A stretch of 64,000 nt of DNA, from positions 1 through 64,000 of the forward strand of contig CALXEW010000001.1 in the NCBI GenBank assembly GCA_944387435.1, in the 5' to 3' direction. Position 1 is the stretch's first letter. The number at the start of each line of letters is the position of its first letter. Below are positions 35,721-46,595 of the stretch, one piece after another. The notes below the pieces were generated by a model. It did no database searches. It saw only the letters and a program-made list of their open reading frames with translations, and was not told where the DNA came from. The position numbers were made by a program, and so were the translations under genes. Source of the DNA: an uncultured Clostridia bacterium. Its GTDB lineage: Bacteria > Bacillota > Clostridia > TANB77 > CAG-508.

Positions 35721-36937
35721 AAAACTATAAAATTCAATATATTAAATATTAATGATGCCGCAAGTATTAGTCCAATTGCAATAGTTGATGTTCTATTTTT
35801 TTCTATATTTAAGTCTTTATATAATATATCATATTTATTTTTTACTTGACTATATAATTTTTCTAACTCCAATGTTTCTGCTATTCTATGATTTAACATT
35901 GTCCCTGTTTCATCATCTGTTATTTCTCTTATCCATAAATTTTTAGTAAAATCTATAAATTTTTTTCTTGCCTTTTTTACTTTCTTTGGATTCTTTAATT
36001 CTAATTCTATCCTTTTTAAGTATATTTTTTTATATAGATTAATTACATATGTATATAAAAATTGATTCTCAAATTCATCTGGTAATATTGTATAGTTATT
36101 CATGTCTTCACTAGATGAAAATAACATAATTCCTAATTTGCTTAATGCTAATTTTACATATTTCCAACTTGATACTGTTATTACTTTTTCTTCTTCTATC
36201 TTTCTACTATTATCTGCTGGTAATATGTTTGCATATCTAATATAATGGTGAGCTATTTTATCAAAATCATTTGTACTATTCCATGCCTCTTGATCTATAC
36301 AGATATATGAGTATGTTAAAAATCTTTCTGTATCAATATCAAGTTTCATTGCATCTAAATTAGAACCTGTAACTTTTCTTATAAAATCTCTAAATGTTTC
36401 GCTATTTGCAAAACTATTTGTTTGAAGACGAATATTATCATAAGTATCAAATGCCACATCAGCATTTATGTCCCTAAATTTATAATTAAAGTTTAATATA
36501 TTAGAAAAACTATTATCATCTTCCACATTTGTTTTAATTACTAAGAAACATATTCCTGTTTCAAAACATATAATTTCTATTTTTGATATTGTAAAAAATA
36601 TTCCTTTTGTATCATCAACTTTACCTTGTATGTCTTTTTTTATTCTATATTCGAATATATTACAAGGGTATTTACTAAGTATTGCCGCCCTTGTCTCGTC
36701 CGGTAATTCCTCCAATTTCTTCAATTTGCTATTTCCAAAGCTAAAACTTGAAAATAGGAAATCTCTTGTTTTAGGCAAAAAATATTGATACATTTTAAAA
36801 TCTTTTTCTCTTTGAAAAGTCTTTAATCTAAAATCTTCATCTCTTAACATTTTTAATATGTATTTTTGATATTTTCCTTCTTTTATCACAAACGGATGAA
36901 TAAAATATGTATATTGATAATTTGTCTTTAGTTCCAT
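35708..36937 (-). CDS. hypothetical tail-anchored protein (409 aa)
   Basis: No recognised domain. Residues 1-350 are soluble and mixed alpha/beta with many aromatic residues (YFIHPFVIKEGKYQKYI at the start). Residues about 350-380 are probably coiled coil and 384-406 are a membrane helix (ILAASLIFNILNFIVLM), giving a C-tail-anchored topology facing the cytoplasm. It starts 17 bases after the WG-repeat gene and shares its promoter. Possibly a membrane-surface partner of that protein. AGAGGTGG ribosome-binding site. Confidence 0.65.
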   Translation of the reverse strand: MELKTNYQYTYFIHPFVIKEGKYQKYILKMLRDEDFRLKTFQREKDFKMYQYFLPKTRDFLFSSFSFGNSKLKKLEELPDETRAAILSKYPCNIFEYRIKKDIQGKVDDTKGIFFTISKIEIICFETGICFLVIKTNVEDDNSFSNILNFNYKFRDINADVAFDTYDNIRLQTNSFANSETFRDFIRKVTGSNLDAMKLDIDTERFLTYSYICIDQEAWNSTNDFDKIAHHYIRYANILPADNSRKIEEEKVITVSSWKYVKLALSKLGIMLFSSSEDMNNYTILPDEFENQFLYTYVINLYKKIYLKRIELELKNPKKVKKARKKFIDFTKNLWIREITDDETGTMLNHRIAETLELEKLYSQVKNKYDILYKDLNIEKNRTSTIAIGLILAASLIFNILNFIVLMRQ

Positions 36938-36954
36938 TATTTACCACCTCTTAT

Positions 36955-38475
36955 TTATTTCCTATAATAATTCATATTAAGGTCTTTTCCTAAGTACCAA
37001 TTTCCAATGAAGTCAATTTGTAAATACTCCTCTAAATCATACATTGGTTCTTGTATAACCTTTCCTTCTCTATTAATTGCTCCCCATTTTCCATCTTGTT
37101 TTATTCCTGCATATCCAAAAGCATTTTGATTAGTTACATCATCATATATATAATCAACTACTATATTTCCATCTTTATCTACAAATCCATATTTTCCATT
37201 TTGCTTACTTACAAACAATGTGTTAGATGTAAATATGTCTGCTTCATTTTCTTCTTCAAATCTAAAATTATAATATTTATATTCATCGTCTTGTCTTATT
37301 TCTATATAGCCTTTTTCATTATCTAAATCTGTTACCATTCCTGTTAGCTTGATTTCATAGTTACCATTTAATACTTCATTATTATAGTTCTCATCTTCTG
37401 CTACATATAAGTCAGCACTATCATTATATGTTATTCCTCTATATTTAAATTCAACTTGTGTTTCATCAACTTGATTTATTATTCCATAATTTTCTCCTGT
37501 CTTTGCAATAAATATCCCTGTTTTAGCTTCTTTTAAGTCATCATATTTTGCATTAATAACTTTTTCACCAGACAAATTCATAATACCAAATTTTTCACCA
37601 TCTTTATAGATTACTCCATCTTCTGGATTTTTTAAAATTGCTATTATTTCGTCGTAGTCTCCATTTAAAACTTCAGTTCCGTCTTTTCTTACAACCTTTT
37701 GTTTTCCGCCTTCAGTTACTACATAATAGTCTCCTTGATGTATTTTAGATATACCATCATAATTTATAGCTAATACTTGTCCATTTGAGGTATCTACTAT
37801 TCCATATTTCCCATCTGCATTTCTTACTATAAAACCTTGTGATGTTTCCTCTCCTAAAGCTTGTATTTCTGTGTATTCAGTAGGGATCAATATATTTCCT
37901 TCATCATTAACAATTCCATAACTTTCATCTTTAAGAACAATCAAAGCACCTTCTACTCCTTGAAGAGCTGTTATCTCTTCATATTCACATGGTAAGACTT
38001 CTTTTCCATCCATATTTATTAAACCATATTTTCCAGCATTTTGTACTTTTAACACTTTTCCATTATAATATAAATTTTGATTTTCATCTGTACTTGAAAT
38101 TGCCTCTACTTGTTCATAATTTGTAAAAATTTCTTCATTTTTGCTATTTAATACTTTCGTACTATACGTTCCATCATCATAATTTACATCAAATGTGCAT
38201 AAGAATACATCTTTTTTACTATTTGGCACGATTATCATTTCACCATATGCTGGGTCTATTACTATATTTCCGCTAGAATCTATTACTCCCCATTTATTAT
38301 TTTGATATGCTGCAAAATAATCTATACTTGTAATATTTCCTCCCTGCATATCTTCTCCATCTAATATACCTTTTAACATAACAACACACATAATAATTAC
38401 AATAAACAAAATTATTACTGCAAATACTTTTTTTAGATTTAATTTGGGTTCTTCATATCTTTTTCCTTTACTCAA
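36955..38475 (-). CDS. WG-repeat membrane protein (506 aa)
   Basis: One membrane helix at about 14-37, then nine or ten WG (KWG) repeats filling the outer part: KWGVIDSSGNIVIDP, KYGLINMDGKEVLP, SYGIVNDEGNILIP, KYGFVDKDGNIVVD, KWGAINREGKVIQ and others, about 45 residues apart. WG repeats make a propeller-like or solenoid binding surface; the ligand is unknown. TTG start with GGGAGG upstream. Own promoter just behind spoIIE. Confidence 0.85.
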   Translation of the reverse strand: MSKGKRYEEPKLNLKKVFAVIILFIVIIMCVVMLKGILDGEDMQGGNITSIDYFAAYQNNKWGVIDSSGNIVIDPAYGEMIIVPNSKKDVFLCTFDVNYDDGTYSTKVLNSKNEEIFTNYEQVEAISSTDENQNLYYNGKVLKVQNAGKYGLINMDGKEVLPCEYEEITALQGVEGALIVLKDESYGIVNDEGNILIPTEYTEIQALGEETSQGFIVRNADGKYGIVDTSNGQVLAINYDGISKIHQGDYYVVTEGGKQKVVRKDGTEVLNGDYDEIIAILKNPEDGVIYKDGEKFGIMNLSGEKVINAKYDDLKEAKTGIFIAKTGENYGIINQVDETQVEFKYRGITYNDSADLYVAEDENYNNEVLNGNYEIKLTGMVTDLDNEKGYIEIRQDDEYKYYNFRFEEENEADIFTSNTLFVSKQNGKYGFVDKDGNIVVDYIYDDVTNQNAFGYAGIKQDGKWGAINREGKVIQEPMYDLEEYLQIDFIGNWYLGKDLNMNYYRK

Positions 38476-38502
38476 AGTATTTTCCTCCCTTAGTACATTT
38501 AT

Positions 38503-38531
38503 AATATATCATATGTTATACAGGTTATCAA
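38503..38531 (-). promoter_or_regulatory. promoter of the WG-repeat gene
   Basis: TTGATA (38531-38526), 17-base spacer, TATATT (38508-38503) on the minus strand, immediately after the spoIIE stop. No terminator separates spoIIE, so read-through is possible. Confidence 0.6.
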
Positions 38532-38537
38532 CAAATT

Positions 38538-40988
38538 TTAATTTTCTTTTTTTCTAAATTTACAAACCAAAACACTCATATCGTCTTTTGCCACACCATA
38601 ATTATTATCTACAGCTTCTTCTAATATCAAATTAGCAATTTTTTGTGTATTAGTTGTATCTATATCTTCTAATAAGTATTTAATCCATAGTTCTTTATTT
38701 TTATATTCTACATTTGAATCTAAAATTCCATCTGAGCAAAGTACCATTATCTCTCCTGACTCTACATCTCTATCAAATGTTTGAATTTTACTTTCTTCTA
38801 TTATTCCTGTAGGTAGCGAATTTGATTTTATCATTTGAACCTTTTTACCATGTTTTATATACGTCGGACACGCTGCACTTTTTATAAACTCAACATTACC
38901 TAAATACAAATCAACTATTACTATATCTAATGTTGCAAAAGTCTCTTTATTTTGGTTGATTAATGCATTATTTATTAAATCTAATGATATATCTTTATCA
39001 AAACCTGATAATAATAAGTTCTCCAATAATCTCAAAGCATTTGAACTACTGTTTTTTGCTTTCTCTCCACTTCCCATTCCATCACTTATCGCTATTAAGT
39101 ATTTTCCATCTTTTAATCTAACTGTTAACATACTATCTCCGGAAGTACTACTTTTTGATTTAGTTTTACTTGCTGTACCCATTGCCATTACATATCTATC
39201 TTCTGATAAAAAATCTAGCTTCTTTCCTACTACTGCTTCTTCATTTAATACAATCTTTTCACCTAATATTTTAGTAAGTATCTTTTCTATTGTTTTAATC
39301 TTGGATGTCTCTAAATTCTCACTTAAATAAATTTCTACTATAAATCTATTTTCTTTCTTTATTACTATATCTTGTATTTCTACTTGTTTTTGTTCTAGTA
39401 TTTTTGTTATTTCTTGTTTTTCATTTATATATTTTTCTTCATTATCTATATCATTTTCTAATCCTTCTGCCATACTTTCTATTGCTCTTGACACACCTTT
39501 TAACTGTTTTTCTATATTCTTTTTATTTTGTGCAATTTTCTTTTTCCAGATAAAATCTGATTTACTTACTTTATAAGAAACATTTATTGTTCTTACTATT
39601 TGCATAATATTTTCTTCTAGACGTTTACTTATATCCTTATCATCAAACCCTATTATATAACTATTACAATCTGCAAACACTTTTAATAAATCTTGTCTAC
39701 TTATTTCTTGTTTATCTAGCAATAAATTAAATATCTTGTCTACAATCTTACCATTTACATCTGCTATATCATCATATAACATATTATCCTTATAAGGTTC
39801 TAAATTGTTTAACAATTCTGTTATAAATATTCTTTTATTTTCCTCTTGTTCTTTATTTACCTCTTCTTTTCCTATTGGTAACTCTTTATAAGTTGTAGCT
39901 ATTTTATCTATTGCCTGAGACACATTATTTAAACTTTCTGCAACCTCTCTACTTTTATTTAATGCTCTTTCTCCAGCTGAAGGTAAAAATTTTGAATTTC
40001 CTATAAATTCTTCTAAATCTATTTGTAAGTTCTTTGGTACTACTAATAATCCTATAGAAGCAATTAGTATTTCTTTAAAATGTATTAATTCAACTGTATA
40101 TCCGTTTGAAACATACGCCAAAACTATATTTCCTAATGTAAATCCAACAGCCACTCCTATTTTTCCAAATCTATTTAGTATACCTGCTATCATTCCTGAT
40201 ATTGCATATGCTGCTATCATTATTGGTTCATTATTACTAATAACTCCTAAAGTCACTCCTATTGTTACTCCTGATGTCGTTCCAACTAATATCCCATTTT
40301 TCCAACCTAAAATCATTACAATTAATATACTAAATATATTTCTTATGTTAAATCCATATATATTCGTATCTCTGAAAGCAGCTACTGCTATTGCAAATAG
40401 TAAACTTGCTCCTATTACTTCTTCTATCGAAAAAGCCCTTTTTCTATAAAATTCTTGTACAACTACTAATGAATTTACAAAAATTTTGTAAAATACCAAA
40501 GCTATTATTGCAAGCGTAATTGTACTTAGTACATCATATAATGTAAATACTGACATGAATATTTTTATTATACCAATTAAAAAACTAGCAATAAATACAT
40601 TTTTCCCTACTTTTATTTTTTCATTTCTTTCTTGTTCGTTGTATCGTGGTTTTATTATAAACAATGTTGCAATCATTACTAATGCTGTTAATAAATATTC
40701 TGCTGCTCCTCCAACGCCAAATTTTATAAGATTCCCAAGTAATGAAATCACCACTATTCCTAGGGCTGGAATAGAAAAAGCTAGACATGCACCTAATAAA
40801 CTTATACTAAATATTGAAAATTCTCCTCCGAGACTTACAAATGATAACATAAACGCTACAATATATACTACTATATTTTCTTTTGTAAATACATTTCCCA
40901 ATATGTTAAATTTATTTTTTTCTTCATTACTATTTAAATTATTTCCACTATTAAAATCAATTGTATCTTCACTTAAATTTTGAAACAT
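38538..40988 (-). CDS. spoIIE: stage II sporulation protein E
   Basis: Membrane serine phosphatase that dephosphorylates SpoIIAA, releasing sigma-F in the forespore, and helps place the polar septum. N-terminal half: about ten membrane helices (residues 30-320), a central coiled-coil linker, and a C-terminal PP2C domain with ISDGMGSGEKAK and CSDGILD metal-binding aspartates. ATG at 40988 (816 aa), with AGAGGTGG upstream; a GTG lies three codons earlier. Unlike in Bacillus, tilS and ftsH are not adjacent; WG-repeat and tail-anchored genes follow. Confidence 0.95.
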   Translation of the reverse strand: MFQNLSEDTIDFNSGNNLNSNEEKNKFNILGNVFTKENIVVYIVAFMLSFVSLGGEFSIFSISLLGACLAFSIPALGIVVISLLGNLIKFGVGGAAEYLLTALVMIATLFIIKPRYNEQERNEKIKVGKNVFIASFLIGIIKIFMSVFTLYDVLSTITLAIIALVFYKIFVNSLVVVQEFYRKRAFSIEEVIGASLLFAIAVAAFRDTNIYGFNIRNIFSILIVMILGWKNGILVGTTSGVTIGVTLGVISNNEPIMIAAYAISGMIAGILNRFGKIGVAVGFTLGNIVLAYVSNGYTVELIHFKEILIASIGLLVVPKNLQIDLEEFIGNSKFLPSAGERALNKSREVAESLNNVSQAIDKIATTYKELPIGKEEVNKEQEENKRIFITELLNNLEPYKDNMLYDDIADVNGKIVDKIFNLLLDKQEISRQDLLKVFADCNSYIIGFDDKDISKRLEENIMQIVRTINVSYKVSKSDFIWKKKIAQNKKNIEKQLKGVSRAIESMAEGLENDIDNEEKYINEKQEITKILEQKQVEIQDIVIKKENRFIVEIYLSENLETSKIKTIEKILTKILGEKIVLNEEAVVGKKLDFLSEDRYVMAMGTASKTKSKSSTSGDSMLTVRLKDGKYLIAISDGMGSGEKAKNSSSNALRLLENLLLSGFDKDISLDLINNALINQNKETFATLDIVIVDLYLGNVEFIKSAACPTYIKHGKKVQMIKSNSLPTGIIEESKIQTFDRDVESGEIMVLCSDGILDSNVEYKNKELWIKYLLEDIDTTNTQKIANLILEEAVDNNYGVAKDDMSVLVCKFRKKEN

Positions 40989-41144
40989 CCTTACCACCTC
41001 TTAAAATTTGATAAGCTTATTTTACTACTTGTCCTTTGTGGTTTTTGTCTTTTCTAGTCTCCTAAACTAAAAAAGTTTTTTACAATTTTATATATATTTT
41101 TTTTGCTTTTTTCATATTAATATAATATACGATTTTTATTTTAT

Positions 41145-41160
41145 TACATAATATCGAAAA
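41145..41160. promoter_or_regulatory. Spo0A-box-like site upstream of spoIIE
   Basis: TATCGAAAAAAG on the plus strand differs from the Spo0A core TGNCGAA at one position. The same 12 bases occur in the A2 promoter (52043-52054). The 41000-41261 stretch otherwise shows no gene; the sigma-A hexamers expected for spoIIE are not clear. Confidence 0.3.
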
Positions 41161-41261
41161 AAGCAATATTTAGAAAAAAGGTTGTTGTTTTTTATTTAAA
41201 ATATTTTTATAAAACATTTTATTTATTTTGTACTTTTATGAGAACAAAAGTGGAAGTCATA

Positions 41262-41297
41262 AAAATCAGGTTAAATATTTCTATTCAACCTGATTTT
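41262..41297 (-). terminator. terminator after the B2 surface gene
   Basis: AAAATCAGGTT (41262-41272) and AACCTGATTTT (41287-41297), perfect 11-bp stem, then TTTTTATG on the minus strand. It resembles the terminator of the other module copy (52255-52298). Confidence 0.9.
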
Positions 41298-41315
41298 ACG
41301 TATCTAATTATTTAA

Positions 41316-44300
41316 TTATAATACTTTTTTCTTAATGAATACAATTCCTGCACCTAATATAACAAATGTACTAATTCCTAAAATAACATATGGTACATAG
41401 TTTTGGTTTTCTCCAGTAGGTCCTGTAATTGTTGCATCTACATGATCGTCATCATTTTCATACGTTGTACTATTTCCTGGTACAAGGTTACCAGGTGTTG
41501 ATTCATCCATAGGTTTATCCCATAGAATGTTAACTTCGATATAATTGTCAAGTGTGAAATCATCTGCATCATTTGATAACAATCTTGATACTTCCATTTC
41601 AACAGTTTTTGTTTCCCCTGGTTTCATGTTTTCAAATGCTTCTGTCTGTAATACTTGATTATATCCTTTAATTACCTCATATGCTTCTGGTGATAAATAT
41701 CCTTGTGTTACTAAGTCTTCTGTAATATCAACTAGTGTCCAATCCCCGTTTAAAGGATTATCTGGATCAAATTGTAAATCATTTGATAAGTAATCAAATA
41801 GTCTTTTTACTGTTGCTAATTTAAACTTATTTTCTCTATCTGATGGTACAATTCCATAGATATAGTAATCTTGGTCATTATAATCAATTTCTGCTTTTGT
41901 ATTATCAACTGTTATTCCATATCTTATTGTTAATGTAGCACCTTGTATTAACTCACTATCTAACTCAATAGCAACATTTCCATCTGGCAAGAATCTTACA
42001 TGTTGAAGATTATCTGTTTGAGGATTTCCCTCTATAACAACTTGTCCGTTAGCAAGAGTTACTCTAATATATGTAATATTTTTACTTAATTCAAGTGTTT
42101 GTATTGGTCTTCTTATAATTCCTAAATCAACATGTTGGAATTCAATTCTGAAATATTCTCCATATTCACTTATATGATTTAGGTCTTCATCATAGTCAAG
42201 TTCTACTTCAAATCCTCTTGTTGCTGCTTCTATTTCTTGTAGTTGAGTTTCCTCATTTGTCATAAGTCCATAATTTATTTCACGAGGTGTAGTTCTATAA
42301 TCAACTATATCAATTCTATCACCATTTTTGTTTATACCAACTTGGTCTCTTGCATCTGACAATCTATTTGCATCATCTGTACTATCTTCTCTATACCAGA
42401 AGTTACTCATTGAAGTAGCTGAGTCTTTATCTCCGCCTCTATAGATTGTTGCCTTATAATTTATAATTTCTATATCACTTACTTTATTTCCTTCTGTATC
42501 ATAAATTACAGAATTATTTCCATAAGTATAACGTATTAAGTATTTTCCTGGTATTACACCAACAAACTCGTAATATCCATCTGTTCCTGTTGTATACGTT
42601 GCATCTACAACAGATGTGTCCATCTTATATAATTGTGCAATTGATAAATTATTATCCAATACATTTACATTGCTTAAGTCTACATCGTCGCCAACACTTA
42701 ACAAATCAACTTTGACTCCTTCAATTCTACCTTCAGCATCTCCTAGGTATCCGTCACCTTTTCTTTCTTTATCATACCCTGTTAATCCAAGTAATTCTTC
42801 TCTTGCTGCATCTTCCCATACTGTACCTGTAATTTTTCTACCTTCTCTAACAGTTACGATAAATGATGGTGCTGAGTCTGTATCATCTTCATATGTTTCT
42901 CTACTAGTTGGTTCTGCAGAACCTGGATTTGAATCTTTATCAATTCCTGCATATCTAGTACTAAAGTCCTCTTCATATGAAGAATATGAAGTTATTTCTG
43001 TTACAGACTTTAACGTTACATCTTGATTTAGTACTGTATTTATAGCATCATTTTGTAATTGATATTCTATATATACTATAGTATCTGATTGTGGTCTATT
43101 TTGTGAGTTAACATCTATATATACCCTCTTATATCCATTTTGATTATATGAAGAATCTACTGTATAATTTAATTCTTCTCCACTTTCAGTCTGAATACTA
43201 CTTATATCATAATTTTCATCAAAGTAATTAACGATTTGATTTGTAGTTGTATATACAGTTGTAGCTTCGTTTCTTATAGCCACTTTATATCTTATGAACA
43301 TTTGTAATGAACCTGGATTGTTTACGTTATATGATACATCTGAAGAGAATATTTCCCTTGTATATGATGCATTTCCATAGTCAGTTCCAAACTTAACTGT
43401 CATATTAAATCCATCTGTTTCTTGGCTATCATTAAATCTTTGGTCATATCTATAAGTATGTGTATATCCGTTTAATGATATAGTAGCTTGTTCGATATCT
43501 TCTTTAACAGCTAAATCTGGCATTTCTCTTTCATAAACACCTAAGTTTATGTATGGAATCTCATCAATACTTTGTTTACGTATTGAATCATATGAAATTG
43601 CTGTTTGTCCAAGGAACGCACTTGGTGTTGCATCTTTTGTATTTGCAGTAATTAAATATTGTTCATCAATTCCTGCAATTGGGTATCTTTGTCCATCATA
43701 TCCATATAGATATTGTCCACCATAATTTAATGTACTTACATTATTAGCAAAATCATAGTTTAATCTATATACACTTTGTCCATTTCCATTTTGTGCCTCA
43801 TTATTTACTATTATTGCATAATTCTCATTAAATTGTGGTCTTAGTGCATCATCTGTTGCCTTACTTCCATTATTTAAGTCTGCGTGCACTTCAACTGATT
43901 TGTAGCACATACCATTATATACGAACTCAATATATGCTCCATCTAAATCATCAATTTTTATCTTCTTAGCTGATGGATCTCTTAAGTAATCTCCAAAAAT
44001 ATATGCTCCTTCTTCTTGTTCATTATTACTATTTGTTATAGTTCCTGTAGTTCTAGTATCAAGAACACTTCCATCGGCTTTCTTAAGTGTTACTTGTACG
44101 TTTGCTAATCTCTTATCTGCATCATCATTTGTGTCATCTTTCCACAAATCATTTTTATATGCTTGTTTTCCAGAAACAATATCTTCCCAAACATATCCAC
44201 TTAATTTTACATATACTCTCTTATTCTTAATTGTTAAAATATCAAATATTTCGTCATTTGTTCCTGCTCCTGGTCTTGTATCTACTGAGGATTGTCTAAA

Positions 44301-46577
44301 TATTTCTATAGATGATGTAGTTCCTGTTCCACTTCCCATATTGCTTTCCCAGCTTATAATAGCATTTATATCAAGACCATTTTCTTGAGCTTCATCTAAT
44401 TCGTAACCAAAGTTATCTCCTATAGATACCTCTACTACTTGATATTCTCCAATTAGTAAGTCATAAATTCTTACCACTCCATCTTGGTCTGTTATAAATT
44501 CGGTTGCTTCAGCTTCATTTGATGTTGTTTCTAATCCTCCTAAGTTGATAGTTCCTTCTACTCGTTTTTGAACATTACCATCATTGTCAATTGCAATTAT
44601 ATATCCTTCTGAATTTCTTAACTTAAATGACACCCCTGGTAATGGATGACTTTCGTTATCCATATCTATTTTTTCTATTTTCAAATTACCTGTTTGCTTC
44701 TCATTTGTTACTGTTACTAAAGTTCCTTCTTCCTTATGTTCGAATTGGACGTTGTCTGGTATAAGTGTATATCCATAATTTGGATTGTTAAGTTCTATAG
44801 TTTCATAATTACCAACATCTAAACCTGTTATTACTATTGTTCCATCAGTAGAATTAGTTACAAATACTGTAGCTTCTGCTTCATTTTCTGTATATGCTGT
44901 CATTGGATCTGTAATTTCATATACACCATCTGATACTTTATTTGCTATTACATAACGTCCTGTATCAGTATTTCTTATCTTAAATTCTACATTCCCTAAT
45001 TTTGTATTGTAATCATCTGCATCAACTTTTTCTATTGTCAAATTTGCTCTTTTTCTATAATCAACTAATTTAACTTTAGTTGCTGTATTATTAGGTCCTT
45101 TCAATTCTACCTCTATAGGTCCCGCTATATTTCCATCTATTGGTAAATTCGTTTCAGCTCCATTTCCTATTTGAACTGTTGCTTCTATAAGTTCAGCAGC
45201 ATAATTTGTTAAATCTTCATCCACCTCTTCTATGTAGTATTGATATTCAATTGATATGTTGTCAATTGTAACACTACCGTTATCAGATGTATGTATTACA
45301 GTAGCATTAGAAGAACTTGCATCATATGATGTTGATGCTCCAATTGATATAGTTGTTTGCCCTCTTATAGAACTTTGATCATTAATTCTTAAATATTTCT
45401 TTTGACCACCACTTAAATAATATATCTTAAATCCAAAGTCTTTAACATTTTCATAATTTTCTATTCCTGTATAATTACCAATCTTTCTAACTATTAATTT
45501 TCCTAAATTATTTTTAGCAGTAAATTCCACTTCGTCAGTAGATGGTTGTGTTGGTACTGGGTCTCCTCTAAATACTGATGTTCCTTGGCTACTGTCAGCT
45601 CCTATAAAAATTATTCTTGCTTTAATATATCCTGTTGATACAGCTCCAGTATTAGGATTTACTATCTCTCCTCCTCCTGATGAACCTGAAGTAGTTATTC
45701 TTACTTTTACTTCTAGATTCGTTAAAACTGCTGTTGTTACAATATAAAATTTATTTCCATTTGTAGGTATTCCTGAAACATTTTGAACTGTTCCACCTAC
45801 TGAATTTGAAAATCCAGCTACTGTTGGATTATTACTTCCATCAGTAATAGTAACTCCACTTATTGTTCCTGCCGTAGTCATTGAAAATGGTCCTATATAA
45901 CTATATGATGTCCCATTAGATTCTGTTACCTTTACTTCCGCATCTGTATCACTATGTGATGTTATAGTTGCACTAGAGCCTGTTGTTTCAGTTCTTGCAT
46001 ATCTATCCGCATAGCCTAATACTGTTGCACCTACCTTACCTGACTGTGTAAGATAAGATGACTCTCTTTTATTACTAAAAGGTCCTATTAAACTACTCAA
46101 ATCAGTAGAATTAAAGAAGTAATACAAAGCATTTCTTGCTCCATTATTTACACTTCCTCCACCTACTAGTCCTGTACCACCAGCTACTGTTGCTGCATAA
46201 CATAGATAAGCTAATTTTTTGGCATTATAAGTGTTATTGCCACTAATAGTTCCTTGTCCATAAATCTGTGTCGTATATGTTCCATTTCCATTAATATCTG
46301 TAATACTTCTAACTCTAATACCATTATTTCCAATTCCACTATTTTTCTTCTCTGTAAAACACATCCATTGTCTTTTACTATATACATTAGTTTCACTAGC
46401 AAATGCATGTCCTGCTGTTACATTCCAGAAATCACCACTATTAGCTGCTGCTGAATCTGCTAGTGATCCAATGTCAGTAGTAATAGCAATAGTATAGCCT
46501 GTACCAATTATTATCAATATTATTGCAATAATTATAGAAAAAATAATTAAGCTTTTCTTACTTTTCTTCTCTTCCAT
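41316..46577 (-). CDS. B2: giant thioester-like/SpaA/SdrD-B surface protein (1753 aa)
   Basis: Second gene of module copy 2. N-terminal membrane/signal helix at 9-30, then a thioester-domain-like region (about 60-300) with Cys73 (WMCFTEKK) but Arg148 where the partner Gln is expected (GARNALYYF). Three SpaA/Cna-B domains follow (LIVRKIGNYTG, LTIEKVDADDYN, LKIEKIDMDNES; Lys in strand 1 and Glu before NPNYGY fit isopeptide bonds), then SdrD-B-like domains and DKDSNPGS. C-terminus: GPTGENQNY, membrane helix, KKK. No LPXTG. ATG at 46577 with AAAGGAGG. Starts 19 bases after A2. Confidence 0.8.
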   Translation of the reverse strand: MEEKKSKKSLIIFSIIIAIILIIIGTGYTIAITTDIGSLADSAAANSGDFWNVTAGHAFASETNVYSKRQWMCFTEKKNSGIGNNGIRVRSITDINGNGTYTTQIYGQGTISGNNTYNAKKLAYLCYAATVAGGTGLVGGGSVNNGARNALYYFFNSTDLSSLIGPFSNKRESSYLTQSGKVGATVLGYADRYARTETTGSSATITSHSDTDAEVKVTESNGTSYSYIGPFSMTTAGTISGVTITDGSNNPTVAGFSNSVGGTVQNVSGIPTNGNKFYIVTTAVLTNLEVKVRITTSGSSGGGEIVNPNTGAVSTGYIKARIIFIGADSSQGTSVFRGDPVPTQPSTDEVEFTAKNNLGKLIVRKIGNYTGIENYENVKDFGFKIYYLSGGQKKYLRINDQSSIRGQTTISIGASTSYDASSSNATVIHTSDNGSVTIDNISIEYQYYIEEVDEDLTNYAAELIEATVQIGNGAETNLPIDGNIAGPIEVELKGPNNTATKVKLVDYRKRANLTIEKVDADDYNTKLGNVEFKIRNTDTGRYVIANKVSDGVYEITDPMTAYTENEAEATVFVTNSTDGTIVITGLDVGNYETIELNNPNYGYTLIPDNVQFEHKEEGTLVTVTNEKQTGNLKIEKIDMDNESHPLPGVSFKLRNSEGYIIAIDNDGNVQKRVEGTINLGGLETTSNEAEATEFITDQDGVVRIYDLLIGEYQVVEVSIGDNFGYELDEAQENGLDINAIISWESNMGSGTGTTSSIEIFRQSSVDTRPGAGTNDEIFDILTIKNKRVYVKLSGYVWEDIVSGKQAYKNDLWKDDTNDDADKRLANVQVTLKKADGSVLDTRTTGTITNSNNEQEEGAYIFGDYLRDPSAKKIKIDDLDGAYIEFVYNGMCYKSVEVHADLNNGSKATDDALRPQFNENYAIIVNNEAQNGNGQSVYRLNYDFANNVSTLNYGGQYLYGYDGQRYPIAGIDEQYLITANTKDATPSAFLGQTAISYDSIRKQSIDEIPYINLGVYEREMPDLAVKEDIEQATISLNGYTHTYRYDQRFNDSQETDGFNMTVKFGTDYGNASYTREIFSSDVSYNVNNPGSLQMFIRYKVAIRNEATTVYTTTNQIVNYFDENYDISSIQTESGEELNYTVDSSYNQNGYKRVYIDVNSQNRPQSDTIVYIEYQLQNDAINTVLNQDVTLKSVTEITSYSSYEEDFSTRYAGIDKDSNPGSAEPTSRETYEDDTDSAPSFIVTVREGRKITGTVWEDAAREELLGLTGYDKERKGDGYLGDAEGRIEGVKVDLLSVGDDVDLSNVNVLDNNLSIAQLYKMDTSVVDATYTTGTDGYYEFVGVIPGKYLIRYTYGNNSVIYDTEGNKVSDIEIINYKATIYRGGDKDSATSMSNFWYREDSTDDANRLSDARDQVGINKNGDRIDIVDYRTTPREINYGLMTNEETQLQEIEAATRGFEVELDYDEDLNHISEYGEYFRIEFQHVDLGIIRRPIQTLELSKNITYIRVTLANGQVVIEGNPQTDNLQHVRFLPDGNVAIELDSELIQGATLTIRYGITVDNTKAEIDYNDQDYYIYGIVPSDRENKFKLATVKRLFDYLSNDLQFDPDNPLNGDWTLVDITEDLVTQGYLSPEAYEVIKGYNQVLQTEAFENMKPGETKTVEMEVSRLLSNDADDFTLDNYIEVNILWDKPMDESTPGNLVPGNSTTYENDDDHVDATITGPTGENQNYVPYVILGISTFVILGAGIVFIKKKVL

Positions 46578-46595
46578 CAAAATACCTCCTTTCCT

